A stretch of 64,000 bases of DNA from Cristatella mucedo. Its lineage: Eukaryota > Bryozoa > Phylactolaemata > Cristatellidae. The translations under genes and the position numbers were made by a program. How positions within the stretch are numbered: the first letter of the stretch is position 1; each line of letters opens with the position of its first letter. Below are positions 29,601 through 43,300 of this stretch, one piece after another. The stretch lies in the NCBI GenBank assembly GCA_009760855.2, contig WPIO01000033.1, positions 3,885,001-3,949,000 of the forward strand. Reading direction: 5' to 3'. A model generated the notes under the pieces. That model did not search any database and was not told the DNA's origin. It worked only from the letters and a program-made list of their open reading frames with translations.

Positions 29601-32600
29601 ACCTTGAATTTAATTAATCAACCCTACAGCCAAATTCATCACCCACTGTAGAGGCTTAATGAATTTTATTTTTGTATAGCCATGCCAAAAGTGAATTACT
29701 TAGTGCAATATTGACAGAACCAGAGAACTAGCAAGGTCTTCAGCCAGCCCCCACCGTAGGTAGTCCCTAATCCTGACAGCGAATGAGATGTGGAAGCAAT
29801 CTTCTGAATTAAATCTGTACAAGGCAAGTAGTCGTCAAAGAGGATACTTCAGTTATGTATTGACGACGATCGTATTACTCCGATTAGCACCTAGAAAGAG
29901 TAAAGTCTCTTGTTTCAGCCCTTCGCCTAGACCGTCCTATGAAGAGTTCGGTTTTTACCTCGTTTGGCTTTAGAAAATATGCCAGCATCCAGGATCAGAC
30001 TTCTGAAATGCAGGTGTTTAGTTTACCAGTCGTCGCAGCTGTTTCAGATGCATTAAATGAAAATTACAGATATGTGTCGTTGGCATTGAAGTGATAGCCG
30101 ATGCCACGGGGCCCATATCACATTCCCAGGAGGCTTTAGATAAATGGAGAACACCGAGCGGCAAAGAACAGATCACTGTGGAACTCCACCGGCAACTGGT
30201 CTGCTGGATGAGACTTGACTACCACACGACATGGACTGGGCAAGATGTTCTGACAAGTGCGATTCAAACCATGCCAAAGCTTCATCAGCCAGACCGATCG
30301 TTGTTTTCAATCGTTCAGGTTTAGTCCAGCGGTTAAGGTGCTCGTCCCGACCAAGGTCTGGCTGAGGTCGTGGGCTCGAGCCCTAAGGCGTATGTGAAGC
30401 GCATGAATAGAGATTAAGTTCTCTTAGGACGCTATACAAATGAATTATATATGTATTTTTAAGTAGGATATTGTGAATAATATTTTGGAATGCTATCGAT
30501 ATATCCGGTAGGACGAAGGCAGTCACGGTACCGTCGCCATTTGCCATACAGTCGTATTCCTTTATCGCGGTTAATCGGTTTCAGACTCTGCCGAGATAAG
30601 TGAATTTTCGCGAAGTATGATTCTTTATTTATAAATTGAATATTTTCGAAAATAGAGCATAGAAAACCTGTTCACGACCCTCTATTTTGGCTTTAAAATT
30701 ATGAAAGCCCTCTGGACATGAAATAACACCCTTTTAGTCACCACTACACCCGTACTACATAATATATTAGACAAAGTAAGGGATAATAAGACGTATTAGA
30801 CGTTACAAACATAATAATAATATTATTATTATACATTTAATTACACACACTCAGTTTTTACACACAACGACTAGCTAATGAAACTGGTGCAATTCGTTCG
30901 ATGATGATGACGGGTGTACTGCACGGCAAAGAAGAGCAAAGTTACTGCGCTCAATGAGGCTGTACCTGACGTTGAAGGATTTGTGGTGGTGCTCGAATAC
31001 ATAGACCAATAGCCCGTACGTACAGTAATTTTAATTTTAATTGTGATGCAGGGGTGTGTATTTGACTCAGACAACCGAGCTCGTGCTGTATCATTTTCAC
31101 CATCTCGATCAACTTTTTAATGAAGATATTTGAAAGAACCGGGATAAAGTGAAGCCGCGAAAGTCAAAGCGTGATGTGGCGAGGGACGACTGTACACCTT
31201 TATAGAGACTATTTTAAAGTTAGTCATTAAAAACTTCGTAACACCAAGTTGACATCTACCGCTTTACATGCGTGATAAATTTGCTAATATATATTAAGAT
31301 ACAACATGCAAGACGCGGGTAACGTAAATTTATGGCAGAGCTTGCCACTGGGCCAACCTTCTGATTTTATGTTTGTCTATAACTTAAGTGTATGTGATGC
31401 AATTGTTTTGTGTACAGGTGGTTTGCATAGTAGGGTTTCAGGCCGTGAATTTCTTGGAATAGGTCATCAATAGCAGCATGCAGCTTTAGCAAGGCCTAAT
31501 CGTTTAGTTTTTACAAACAACAGGAGTAAGGTAATGCAAGGTCAAGGAGCCGCAAGTGTGCCAACCTGCTCAGCTTACTTTGAGGAGGCTCTTACTTTGC
31601 CGTCTACCATATTTTGGGACCACAAGAAATCTCTAAGCCTAAGGAGGAAGTGCAACGTTTGTCTAAAATCATCTATGAGTAGCCCAAATAGGCTGATTAA
31701 TATATATTTATTTTATGCAGAAAGCTCTTTCTTGAAATAGGTTGACTGAAAATAGACAGCTTGCAAGAACTTGACGTCTCAAATAGTTTGTGATAAGCAT
31801 ATTCGGAACAAAATGGAGAGCTGAAAAGACAGACGATCGCGAAGCATCTCAGAGCAATGGCTTAGTTATCTTTGCCAAAAATGTTCACCAACTCTACGAC
31901 TTTGATGCCATGTATTACTGATTAATAATAATACATTTGTAAAGTACTCTCAGAGAATTTAATCTCTTTCTAGGTACTTTGCATATGCTACTACCACTAT
32001 TGCTGCTACTACCATAGCTACTAGCAACACAGCAATAGCAGCTACAGCCGAATACAACAATGCACCACACAATGGCAGAAGTTCCCTTGTGCGCTGCAGA
32101 AGCAGACTTTTTAATGACGGTTGATAACTGTGCAACAAATGACACTAGATCTGCATTCGGCTTCAGCCACAAGAGCAAGGTTTAGCCACTATTTTGCGTT
32201 TAACGGATTATATACGCTAAAAATGCAACAGGCAGATATTAGCCATCAGAGGCAAAACCAACACAGTAGAAGAAAAGACTGACGAGCACATAGATGGAGG
32301 GAAAATTAAACATTAAGTTAACCATAGCAAAGCTGGCTAATAGATTGATTGCTTCATGAATATTCAAAAGGAGACTAAGCGAGTGTTAGTAGATTTAATA
32401 TCGTAGTAGTTTTTTGCACAAGTTATCTTGTTTAATAGAGGACTGTATTTCTTTTCGTCGTTGTTTAGGGCTGCAGCATACTAAACAACCAGCTGCAGGG
32501 TTTGGTGACGGTGCTAGAATGGCCAGACAATCTGTATCCCTCGGGCCAGACGATCCTCAGCTCCTTATGCCATGTCAGCACCGAGGTAAGATACAGCTGT

Positions 32601-35600
32601 ACGGTTAGTGTGACATAAAGTATTATCAGAACGGACCGAGTGACTTTTGGTATTCTAAGATGTAGAATAAAAAACGTCCACATTGCATCATAACTTACTT
32701 GACTAAGACTGGATCCCAATCATCTGTTTTGGTGGTCATGGTAGTTGCATACAATTTCAGCAGCACCATGCACTATTTTGAGATCGTATCCTTAAATAGC
32801 AACCTATGAAAAACACCTGTTAGTGCAGTATTGGGAAGCCATACTGTGATGCCACACTTCTTTTAATTTGGTGCTTTCCAAAGTGATATTGTCTCACCGC
32901 ATGATCCTAAAAGTAAGTTTATGGTTTCATATTTTTCATCATCGTGCATTTTACCTCAAAATTTTCGCCTCAAACGCTCTGCCTCAAATTTATTTATGCA
33001 CGTGCATGCTACAGCACACATTACATTAAGAGGCTGCTGTTGCCTGGCTTGATGCTTTTATCTAGCCTCGCGTGTTTGCACTTCTGGTATCTACTTCAGG
33101 GACTAAACTTTGCACAAAGTGAAGAAGCCACAAATAATGACAGCCATTCGATAGACAACGGTGCTTCCACTTTGGAAAAATGCTCAGAAACTGGTGAGAA
33201 GCATACTGCGTGCAGGAGGTTTTTGTGTCTGTTCCCTATTTGTGTTCATCATCAATTGCTGTCTGTTTGCTAACTTACAATTTAATACAAGGAAATTGTA
33301 ACTCCTTTCAGGATCGGCTTCCCTTCCCCACTGTTAAATGTCAAATTGAGTGAGATATGGTGATCTTACTAAAACCGGCATTAGTATGTAAGGGTGCTAG
33401 GTATTGACTCTTGTATGCCAACAACATGTGGGTTGCAGTTCGTAAAGGCATGCAGATCTTCCGTGGATTACCCACTCCTTGCGTCTGGGGAGCCCTTAAA
33501 ATATGGGCTACTTCAGAGTACGTTCTTAGGCCTCCTTCTTTTCACAATGTGTACCCTGCCTTTGGTCGATTGCATCCCAAATCTGGCTCTTCTTTCTCTG
33601 CCGATGATAACAATATCTACCTATCCTTCGACACTTCTATGCCTTGCTCTGCATCCGAATCGTAATTTCTTGCAATCAGCATGCACTTGGTGGTCACTAA
33701 CATTCTGAAGCTTAGCGATGAAAAACCAAACTAATAGTAATGGGCAAGTCTAGTGTCCCCCTCAAGTTGCAAGATCTCACGCTCAAGATTGGTTCATCTA
33801 GCATCTCTCCATTGACTTTGGCCCATAATCTGGACGCGCTATTCCAAAACGACTAGACATTATATGAGAAAATTGGCTACACTGTCAAGTTGACTTACTT
33901 TCCCTTAAGGGATATCGCCAAAATTAGGGCCTGCCTAGGCAAGAGTGTGATAGCCAAACTAGGTCCCGAGCAGGTGACATCGCGACTGTATTACTGTAAT
34001 TCCCACTATTCTCTATTTACGGCTACTGTCTTTAATCGTCGGAAACGGGTAAAACTAAGCAGCTCGACTGGTCTATCGTGGATTCTCTCTCTGGCCTACA
34101 AGTCGCTTAACTCATTCACACCAACCTCCTTGTTCCTTGGGCGTGCTCTCCCACCACCAGCTCTCAGCATCTAGCACTGGGCGGCGATAGCCCAGGAGGT
34201 AAGGTGCTCGCTCTTCATGAGGTCGTGGGTTCAAATCCTGCAATTGGGCAATCCTTTATTGTCAACTGCAAGCGGTAGTGATAGCCGATAAGGTGCTTCT
34301 GACGATATGCAAACGAGGCTGTTAAATCAGCTGAAAAATGTTTAGCCATCTTGTCATCCTTTGCATTGAAATCCTTTGGTGCTCGAGCATTCAGTTCACA
34401 CGCACCGAAAGTCTAGAGCTTGCTTCTTGCTACGGTCACTACCTATATTGACTTAAAGGCCTTACTAACCGGTGGCCCTGTGTGTCTTCTTGAGTGCTTT
34501 ACCGTGCAGGGTAGAGATTGAGTTCCCTTCGGTAGTTACACTAACAACGTATGATTATTATTGCACCTGAAAACCGTCTCGAAATTTTTCAAACTATTCC
34601 AAATACATTTAAGGCTGACTACTGAACTAATTTTCTGATCATGCAGGATAATCAGTCAAGCTACTAAGCACATGAAATACATTCAGGAAACACCGCATAT
34701 ACTGTATAATATGAACATCAACACCCGGTTCTTGCATATAAACAGTCAGTATGACCATAAGCTCTAGCTGAAGTATGGCAAGGTAAAAAATAAACATTAA
34801 ACTCCTCCTACCTGAAATATATTCACACTTAAAGTCTAAAGTAACTTACCCCATGGTAGTAACAATCCTGCAATAATGCCAGAATTTACTCCATAACTGA
34901 GCAACGATCACAAAAGGGTCGTCAGCAGTCAGTTCCAACACATTTTAAAGAAATCGCTGGGGAGGGTCATATCTCGCTGGGGAGGGCCAACAAGCAGCAA
35001 GTCACCTCACGAAGTCGGTACCGAATAGCACATCATATCTCAGGCTATATTTAAAATTAGACAAGCTATCCCGGATATAGCATTCAGTGTGCCAACACGG
35101 TAGCTTGGCGTTTGCTTGTGTACCTTAGCAAAAATTAGCCAAACATCAATTATTGTATGCAAAATGTGGAAATGGGTTTTTCGGATGGTCATAGGCGACA
35201 ACCAATGAAAGGGTCATTCGACCCCCATCGGGGTCGTGACCCACAGGTTGACACCGCTACCTTAGGTTATGCCCCATCCACAAGTCCACGAAGCTGCATC
35301 ATGACTAACTGCTGCATTCCAAGTCTCGTTAAACTTGTTAGTCTCATAACTTTGCCCGTAACTGAAAGTGAGACCCGCTATTGTAGTTAAATATTTTGCC
35401 TCTGAGCTCGAAAATGACTCCTCACTTGCTCCACTAGCTCTTACAAGGGCTGTTCTACTTACCACATCTCGATTGAAAGTTTCGCTTCGTTCTCGCTGGG
35501 CATCTGAGCATTCTTGCGAACTAACGCCTCAGGTCGTTGTAGACGCTGAAGTCATACGCGATGGGACTTTACCTACCGAACAAACTTACGTGACGGCCCT

Positions 35601-35903
35601 GTTTTCGCACAAAGGAACTAAAGACACAGACCTGGTGTTCGTGGAAGGTGACATCATTGCGGCCATTGGTGAGAGAAAAAACAGCTGGCAATATGGGCAG
35701 AACGTTAGGACGACACGGTGAGCAGCTGCAATTCAGTTCAGTGTACTGTACTCTGCCGAACGAGGACAGGCCGAAAGCAGTGGCCAGGCACCAACTACAA
35801 CTGGCTAGACAGGGCTGTCAGTCGTGCAGTAGTATCAGTACACAGTGCTGATCTCAATCGTGAACACGCGGTGTACATAACTACGATTGTGTGCTTGCAT
35901 GTG

Positions 35904-35973
<70 letters not shown>

Positions 35974-37277
35974 TGTGTGTGTTTGTTTGTGTGTGTGTTT
36001 GTGTGTGTGTTTGCGTGTGTGTGTTTGTGTGTGTGCGCATGCGTCTGCAGCGCTTACCTTCGCACTGGGTTTACGGCTTGGGCTTTTCCTGCCGGCACTA
36101 CCTCGCTACACGGACGTCACTTCCGTGACCCTCGGTGGCCCCGAGTTTCTGGCCCGTTCCCAACCATATAAGCCCACTGGCCGCGCTCCCCTCCAATAGA
36201 AGAGTCTCCTTCTCATCCTGCCTGCAGCCCGCCTGTTCATTGCTTCACTACCGACGTGATTTTCGAATGACCGCTCGTTGCCGTGCTCCACGTTGCCGTG
36301 CACCTACAACGGCAGCATGCGATGCCATGCCCGAACAGCATGGTGCAGCTTGTAGCTGAGTGTCACTATGTACTAGCTGGGGGGGGGGGGTGCTGTGGGG
36401 GGACCCGACATAATCTCGCGGCCGGCGAAGGCGCGCGGCGGCGGCCGGCGAAGGCGCGCGGCGGCGGCCGGCGAAGGCGCGCGGCGGCGGCCGGCGAAGG
36501 CGCGCGGCGGCGGCCGGCGAAGGCGCGCGGCGGCGGCCGGCGAAGGCGCGCGGCGGCGGCCGGCGAAGGCGCGCGCCTGCGGCGGCCGGCGAAGGCGCGC
36601 GGCGGCGGCCGGCGAAGGCGCGCGGCGGCGGCCGGCGAAGGCGCGCGGCGGCGGCCGGCGAAGGCGCGCGGCGGCGGCCGGCGAAGGCGCGCGGCGGCGG
36701 CCGGCGAAGGCGCGCGGCGGCGGCCGGCGAAGGCGCGCGGCGGCGGCCGGCGAAGGCGCGCGGCGGCGGCCGGAAAAAGTAGGCTTCACAATTGCAGTAC
36801 TTTAATACAAAATAAATAAATTGTATAACTCACATAACAACGCGGCCAGAGCAGCGGCTAACGTGGTGGTTAAAGGGGCGGCTGGAGCAGCAGCTAGAGC
36901 GACGGCTGGAGCATCGGTTGTGGCGGCTGGTAGGGCATCGGATAGAGTGGCAGCTAGAGCGGCGGCTACTGAGGCAGCTGGAGCGGTAGCTAGAGCGGTA
37001 GCTAGAGCGGTACCTCGAGAAAAAATATAGCTGAGCGCTTTCGTTGGGCCCGTATTCGTCAGGGTCGCTAACTTTTCGCATTTTTGTTACGGCACCACTA
37101 GCGGCAGATGCCAGCCGCGATCAAAATGCTAGTTCCGGGAAATATATATATATATATATATTTCCCGGAAATATATATATATATAATATAAATAATATAT
37201 GTATATATATTAAATATAAATATATATATAATATATATAAAATTAAATATAAATAAAATTAAATATAAATATATATA

Positions 37278-37310
<33 letters not shown>

Positions 37311-40300
37311 TTTCCGGAAATATATATATATATATAAATAAAATTAAATATAAATATATATAAAATATATATATAATTCACTATTTGTATAGCGTCCTAA
37401 GAGAACTTAATCTCTATTCAGGCGCTTCACATGTGCTTTCGGGCTCGAGCCTACGACCTCAGCCAGACCTTGGTCGGGACGAGCACCTTAACCGCTAGAC
37501 CAAACCAGCTCGGCAAACGTGCTTAGGCTTGCAGCGGCAGAAATCCCAGGTGGTCCAAGGTTAGACCCGGTCGTCGCCTAGACCGCCGTCGAGCTGGGCT
37601 TGCAAACAGGGGGTGAAAACAGTTCTAACCTGTGCTTAGCTAAATCAGTCAAGGTCATGGCTCAAGAGTCAGTTCACTTCAATCTGTCAGGCTTCTGAAT
37701 TAACGAGAAGTACTTGCCTGAGCAAATCGTATCAAAAGCTTGGCTTGTTGTTCACTGCTATTAAGGTCACTGTATACTTTAAATGCACTATACCATTTGC
37801 GTTGTATTGACCTTGCTTTAGGTTCGGTTGGTTTCCTACTAAGTTCACCAAGCCATTGGACCAGGATATGCACGAGCTGTCACCATCGGGCGGGCTGGTA
37901 ACAAGCGTCAGCCTTCGCAATCGTTCGAAGCGGTAACGAGATATGCAATCTGCCTCTCGCCGAAGTACAATACTATTACTGCTACTACTAAATTAATAAT
38001 AATAATAATGAGACTAAAACATTTGAATAGCACTATAAGAGAACTAAATATCTTTCTATGCACTTGATATATGCTGGAAAGGAAGGGTTGCCCACTGCAG
38101 CTCACCGAGCTCAGGCCAGCAGCTGCCTCTAGCCCACTGCTGATCGCACATCGAACAGATAATACGGCGTCGTTTGTTCATACAGCAATGTCAGATCTGC
38201 TAGGGGCCAGGTGATCCTAGCAGGCTGTTAAACTTGGTCGCCAGCTTATGTTTACATTTGCGTTAAATAAACACGTTTTCAGTTATTGTTTTAGCTTAGG
38301 GTTTAGGATCTTGGGTTTAATATTTAATGGTTGTATGTTTTTGGGTTACGGCTTGCTGGTTAGATTGTGTATTTATTTGGGAGTTTTTGGGTTTTGGATT
38401 TTTTGAGTATTTAGGTATTAGAGAGCAACTCTAAACAGAAAGATCACTAAAAACGTGTTTATTTAAAACAAATATACACATGGGCCGCTGGCGACAGTGT
38501 TGAACAGCCTGCTTTCAGCAATGTACCCATAGCAGATCTGATATTACTGTATGAACAAACGACACCACATTAGTTGGATCGCATGTACCTGCTGTCCATA
38601 TTAGGATAGCTCTGCACGGCGAGTTTCCAGCTGCAGTGACACGTCCACAGCTTCTGTTCGCTAGTCGTTCTGCTAGAAGCTTTGGGAGGACGAAGGTAAA
38701 CAGCCTCACCTACTTAGTACTAAGCTGCTTGCTACTACACTCCCAGCAGGTATTCTACTCCAGTCCGATAAGTCACCAATTTTATGGCTGGGCATACAGG
38801 CCGAACAGAGGAAAAATTATCTGTATGATAGACCATCTTCAGCAGTCGGCAACCTGAGGATGGGTGACCCAGTCACTCGACAGCACAGCTCTGATTGCTA
38901 TCATTACTCCATTCTCCAACTACCCGAGTAAACCACTATCACTGTAGACACTATTACTGTACCGGTGACCGCTTCTATCTGTTTGCTTTGCTGGCCACGC
39001 TTGAACCACTCCCAGCCGATTGCACCGATTTGCAAAGCACACCTATAGCAAAATTAGCTACTAGTTCGCTTGATGCCATTAAACACTGAACATTTGGACG
39101 GTCAGTGCCAGAGCTTTCGTCACTGAAAGCTTAATGTGGACAATGTCATGGCAATCAGAACTACCTATGCTAAACCATCAAACCTACATGGATGGTGAGA
39201 AGTGCTTACAAATGAACTAGTTCTCTACCGACAGCTCCAGAGGGCATGGGCTGACCCACATTACTGTGAATGGTGAACGGCCGCAGCAAGGACTCACACC
39301 TCAGCCACCTACTGCATTGCACGCATGATCTGGAATTCACATCCTCTTAATTCAGTCCAGCGAATGTACTCAACAATCTAAGCTAAGCTCCTACCTGACA
39401 ATCTGCTCAGGCTATGCAAAACAGCGAGTTAATTACAGCAGAGAGGGACGGTGCACTTGAGAAATAGAAGATTAATCAGCAGCACAAAGGTGAGGATTGA
39501 GCTAGTTAGAAAGAAAAAGAAAAGAGAAAAGAAAAGCATATATGAGCGTCGTTTGAAACGTATTACCTAGCTATACGAACCAGACAGTATTTATACCTCA
39601 TTCCAGTGTTACAAGTGAGGCAAGCACTACCATAGTTTCGGGTGTGCAAGGCAGAAGTACCTATTGCCTATTGATTTGTGATGCACGTGAATTGGCACAG
39701 GTCAATACAAGTTTAGGAACCCTACCTAGTCTAGTCCCTAACTAATGCCAGATCAAACAGTGATGACGTGCATCCGGTAAATGTGGGCACTTTTTTTGAG
39801 GCAAAGAATCCTGAAATCTATGTGCTTTCGCTTAACCACCACAAGCCTGTGTGCAGCCCACCGAGAGTTTTTGCACGGGTCTGGAAAAAAAACAGAATGT
39901 CAGCAATCAATGCTGCCGTGGCAACAGCAAATTTACAGCTTTGCTCTCAGCAGCACGAGCTTACGAATCCTCATTTAGCAATTCTGTGAGGTGAAAACTG
40001 TGGGTATGGCCTGAGCTTGTCCATCAGCAACCAATAGAGAAAGCAGAAATAAATCGCCAAGAACAATCTTAAATGTATTGTAAGGTGACTCCACATATCA
40101 GCCACCTACTACAGTCATCGGCTGCTTTGCGGTGACGACTTCTATTTTCTGACACTTCCTTTTTGGGGACGACTTCTATCTTCTGACACTTCCTTTTTAT
40201 CTTTCGTGTTGCTCCAGACATGGCTCTGGTTTTGCCTGTGCTGAACTACTATCAAATTATTGTTGACCACCGTCAGCCAGCCCTATCGTTGCTGATCAAA

Positions 40301-43300
40301 AACACTGAATGCTACTCGAATGCTTTGCAACCGCAATGTGGCACGTCACTTTACCAACATGGCAATGCTTCTGCACTCCGCAGGTGCATGACACGCAGGC
40401 ACCTGACACTGAGTACCAGAACACAATAATGCAATCTGCTTGCAGGAACGCTCAGAGAGCTCGCAGTCTTTGCAGCTTCATGGACGTGGACAACATTGAA
40501 GGTCAGCCGAGCTTTCCACCAAATAGCCAAAGGGACAGCATGGCACCTGCTGGCGGCCCAGGGGACAAGACGTCTGCCGCTGCCGCAATGAAGAATTCTT
40601 GCTCGGGTCAGCTAAGCGGCAGTACGGTGCACATTCCGACTACGCTCCAGATGTCGACAAGTCCACCTGGTGCGAGCCCGGTGAGTATACACTCCAAAAG
40701 GCAGACGCCGGCATCCCCCGCCAGCACAACTTGGACCCTTCGATCAGCTTGCAGCTGCACGTGATGCAACTTCATCAAAAAGCAGCTCCAGCAGCTGCAC
40801 GCTTCTCCTTGCTCAAGCTGCGACTGCTCCCACCTTCGGAATGCTGTCAGGTGAGCCAAAGCATGTGACCAGCACTGTCACCTGAAACGTGGCCACATGG
40901 TACAACAGAACATTGGGCTCGGTTCTAGGACACGTGACTGATGGGACAGTTGACCAATGAGACAACCGCTGGCCGCCTGGCAACAAGAATTGGCTTTGCA
41001 AACATGGTGTTCATGGTTTGCTTTGGGGCGACCCTTTGGTCAACAAAATGGCCCAAAGGTTAAGGTGCTCGCCCCGACCGAGGTTAAGATGAATGCATTT
41101 GATGGCCGAGGTCGTGAGCTCGAGCCCCTTAACACACGTGAAGTGCCAGAATGGAGATTAGGTTCTCTTAGGTGCAATACAAATGAATTATAAATATTAT
41201 TAAAATAAATTTAGTAATCTCAAAATGTTGCTATTGTAAAAGCTTGTCATAACTAGGCGTGCAAGAAAACCGGCAAGCACCAATGACATTAATGTTGCAC
41301 ATTCATTGCAGCAGTTTCGAGCATGCAGTGGCCACGGAGCCATTCGTCAAAGCTACAAAAGCTATTGATAAGGGCTGTCAACAAAAATACGGTTCTCTAA
41401 AACTAGACATTGCCAATATTCTATGTACCTCAGAGGCAACATGGGCTTACGAACAATAGTCAAGGTTCATGTAGCACCACCGGTGAGTCCACCTACCTCA
41501 AACGTATAACTGGCAAGCCGTCCTGCAGCAGTGGCATTTTATGCATGGCAAGCTTATTTCTTCGTATTGTACAGAGAGAATGTTTCTGAAAGCAGTGCAC
41601 ATTGAAATTTACGCCCATTTTGCTAATAGGGAACCCCATTGCACATGACCAACTTCCTGGCGACCACTTGTCCGGATGCCGTGTGGCACTAATCGTGCCA
41701 TGCCCAATGAAATGTGGAGGATTCAAGCGATGCTGACAGGATTTTGCCGATCTGAAGCCAGCCGTAGCTAGAATGAATCCATCTAATCTGCCAAGTAGCA
41801 GGCATCATACTATGTAAGCTGTCGTTATAATATGTGGACATGATGGCTGTCTAGCTGAGGCGACTTGGTAGTGTTATATTTGAGAACGATGACCAGCTGA
41901 GTAAGCTGTCTCGACAAGTCTGTCCTCTCTGAGCAGTTTTCAGTCTACATACTTCGGACTTTTGCCTGTTGCCTCACCTGCCACCTCGGTGCAACAAGGT
42001 ACTGCCGGCTAATGCTGGGGTCTTATTGGTGCCTATCGAGTTGATGCTCTGGAATTGTGTGGCACATTTGCACGTAAATAGTAAACCAGACAGGTCAAAT
42101 TCAGGAGCCACTAGTCATTGGCCGGCATGCTACTTCAAGGTGGGATTGTCCATTCTAATACTACATGAAGTGCACTGCTGAATGGAAATTGCAGGCACCG
42201 GGTATGAAGACTGATGCTGCAGTCCCTGCAACCTTGGTGTGCATATTATATACCTCACAATTTCTAACTGTCGGAACTTGTGCTGGGTTGCAGGCTGCTT
42301 ATGCTAATCTTCTGCGCATTTTGCTCTGTGCTCACAGCTGCCACTGAATGCAGTTGTGCACCTCCCTCCCGAGGACAAGGCTAGTGTGGTAGTCGCCCAC
42401 GTGATCAAAGGTCACTAGAATTTGGTGGAATGCTGAAAAACGAGGCAAGCTATGGAGCTTAAACAAAGAACGATCCACGTACTACTGGCTTAACAGCTAA
42501 ACAGGCTAGCATATTTTTTTTTAGCTAGAGGCCATACCCGGCTGACTTCTACCCATTCGGTCACCAATAGTTTGGATTCTCTGCTTCTTCTCTGTGAAAT
42601 TCCTTAACCCCAGCTCTTATGTATACATATATGTATCTCCGTCTGTAACTCCACAAAGTCATAAAGACCATGTGGGTGTTACGCAGGAGAGTTTTGTATA
42701 ACACACTCACAGCCTAAGCGGCTTTCGGTACGCATTCGGTAGCCATCAGACTTCGTCTCACGCAACAAAGAGAAAGTGGGAAGCATAGCAGTCAGGAGAG
42801 CAGTTGAGGTAGTGAGTAACATAAAAGTAGCAGCTCAGGACCGCTGAAAAGGATGTGCCATAGTCGGCAGTAGGAGAGTAGTTGTCGTTGTGTAAGCTCT
42901 TCTTGCAGCGGGTGTCCCGGCAGCTGCTGCTCTGTCGATATGTTCAAAACACATTCGCTCGACATCAGGAGCTAGGATTTAACTGATAGCTATGCATTCT
43001 CAGGGTCCTAAATCCCTGCTCCTAGAAAGTGCTCTCAAACTGAAAGCATTTGCTGATGATGCTATAATCTTTTCAAGTTCAGCTTGCATGCAACTTTTTT
43101 AGTGCACCAGCTCGGGACTATCTATGCACATGCCGAGACACTTAATTTGGCAAAAACTGTTGATGCCTATTAATACTTCGTCAATACAAACAAGTCCTTT
43201 CCTGCTTTCTGTTTTGCAGACGTGGCAATTGTTGCACTTGCAACATGCAGCATCTAGAATGTTGTGAACACGTGTCTTGGCAATTCTGCACCATCAGAGA

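Noticed and set aside
32414-32608. Alternative frame GLQHTKQPAAGFGDG through exon 9
   Set aside because: It needs phase 1 entry and exit, incompatible with exons 8 and 10; the phase 0 frame fits both.
34176-34260. tRNA gene (A and B boxes visible here and in other SINE copies)
   Set aside because: No cloverleaf with a paired acceptor stem could be drawn, and the units continue into a shared LINE-like or T-rich tail; they are SINE heads.
36283-36819. Ala/Arg/Gly ORFs up to 178 codons on both strands
   Set aside because: Produced by the 23-bp GC-rich minisatellite, which leaves several frames open; all lie in an intron.
38283-38446. Interstitial telomere repeat
   Set aside because: TTTAGGG-like words are scattered and irregular, with no tandem array; better explained as the low-complexity centre of the foldback element.
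40309-40764. ORF as an independent gene of 151 codons
   Set aside because: Only 40446-40680 is explained, as BAIAP2-like exon 13; the flanks are intron read-through.
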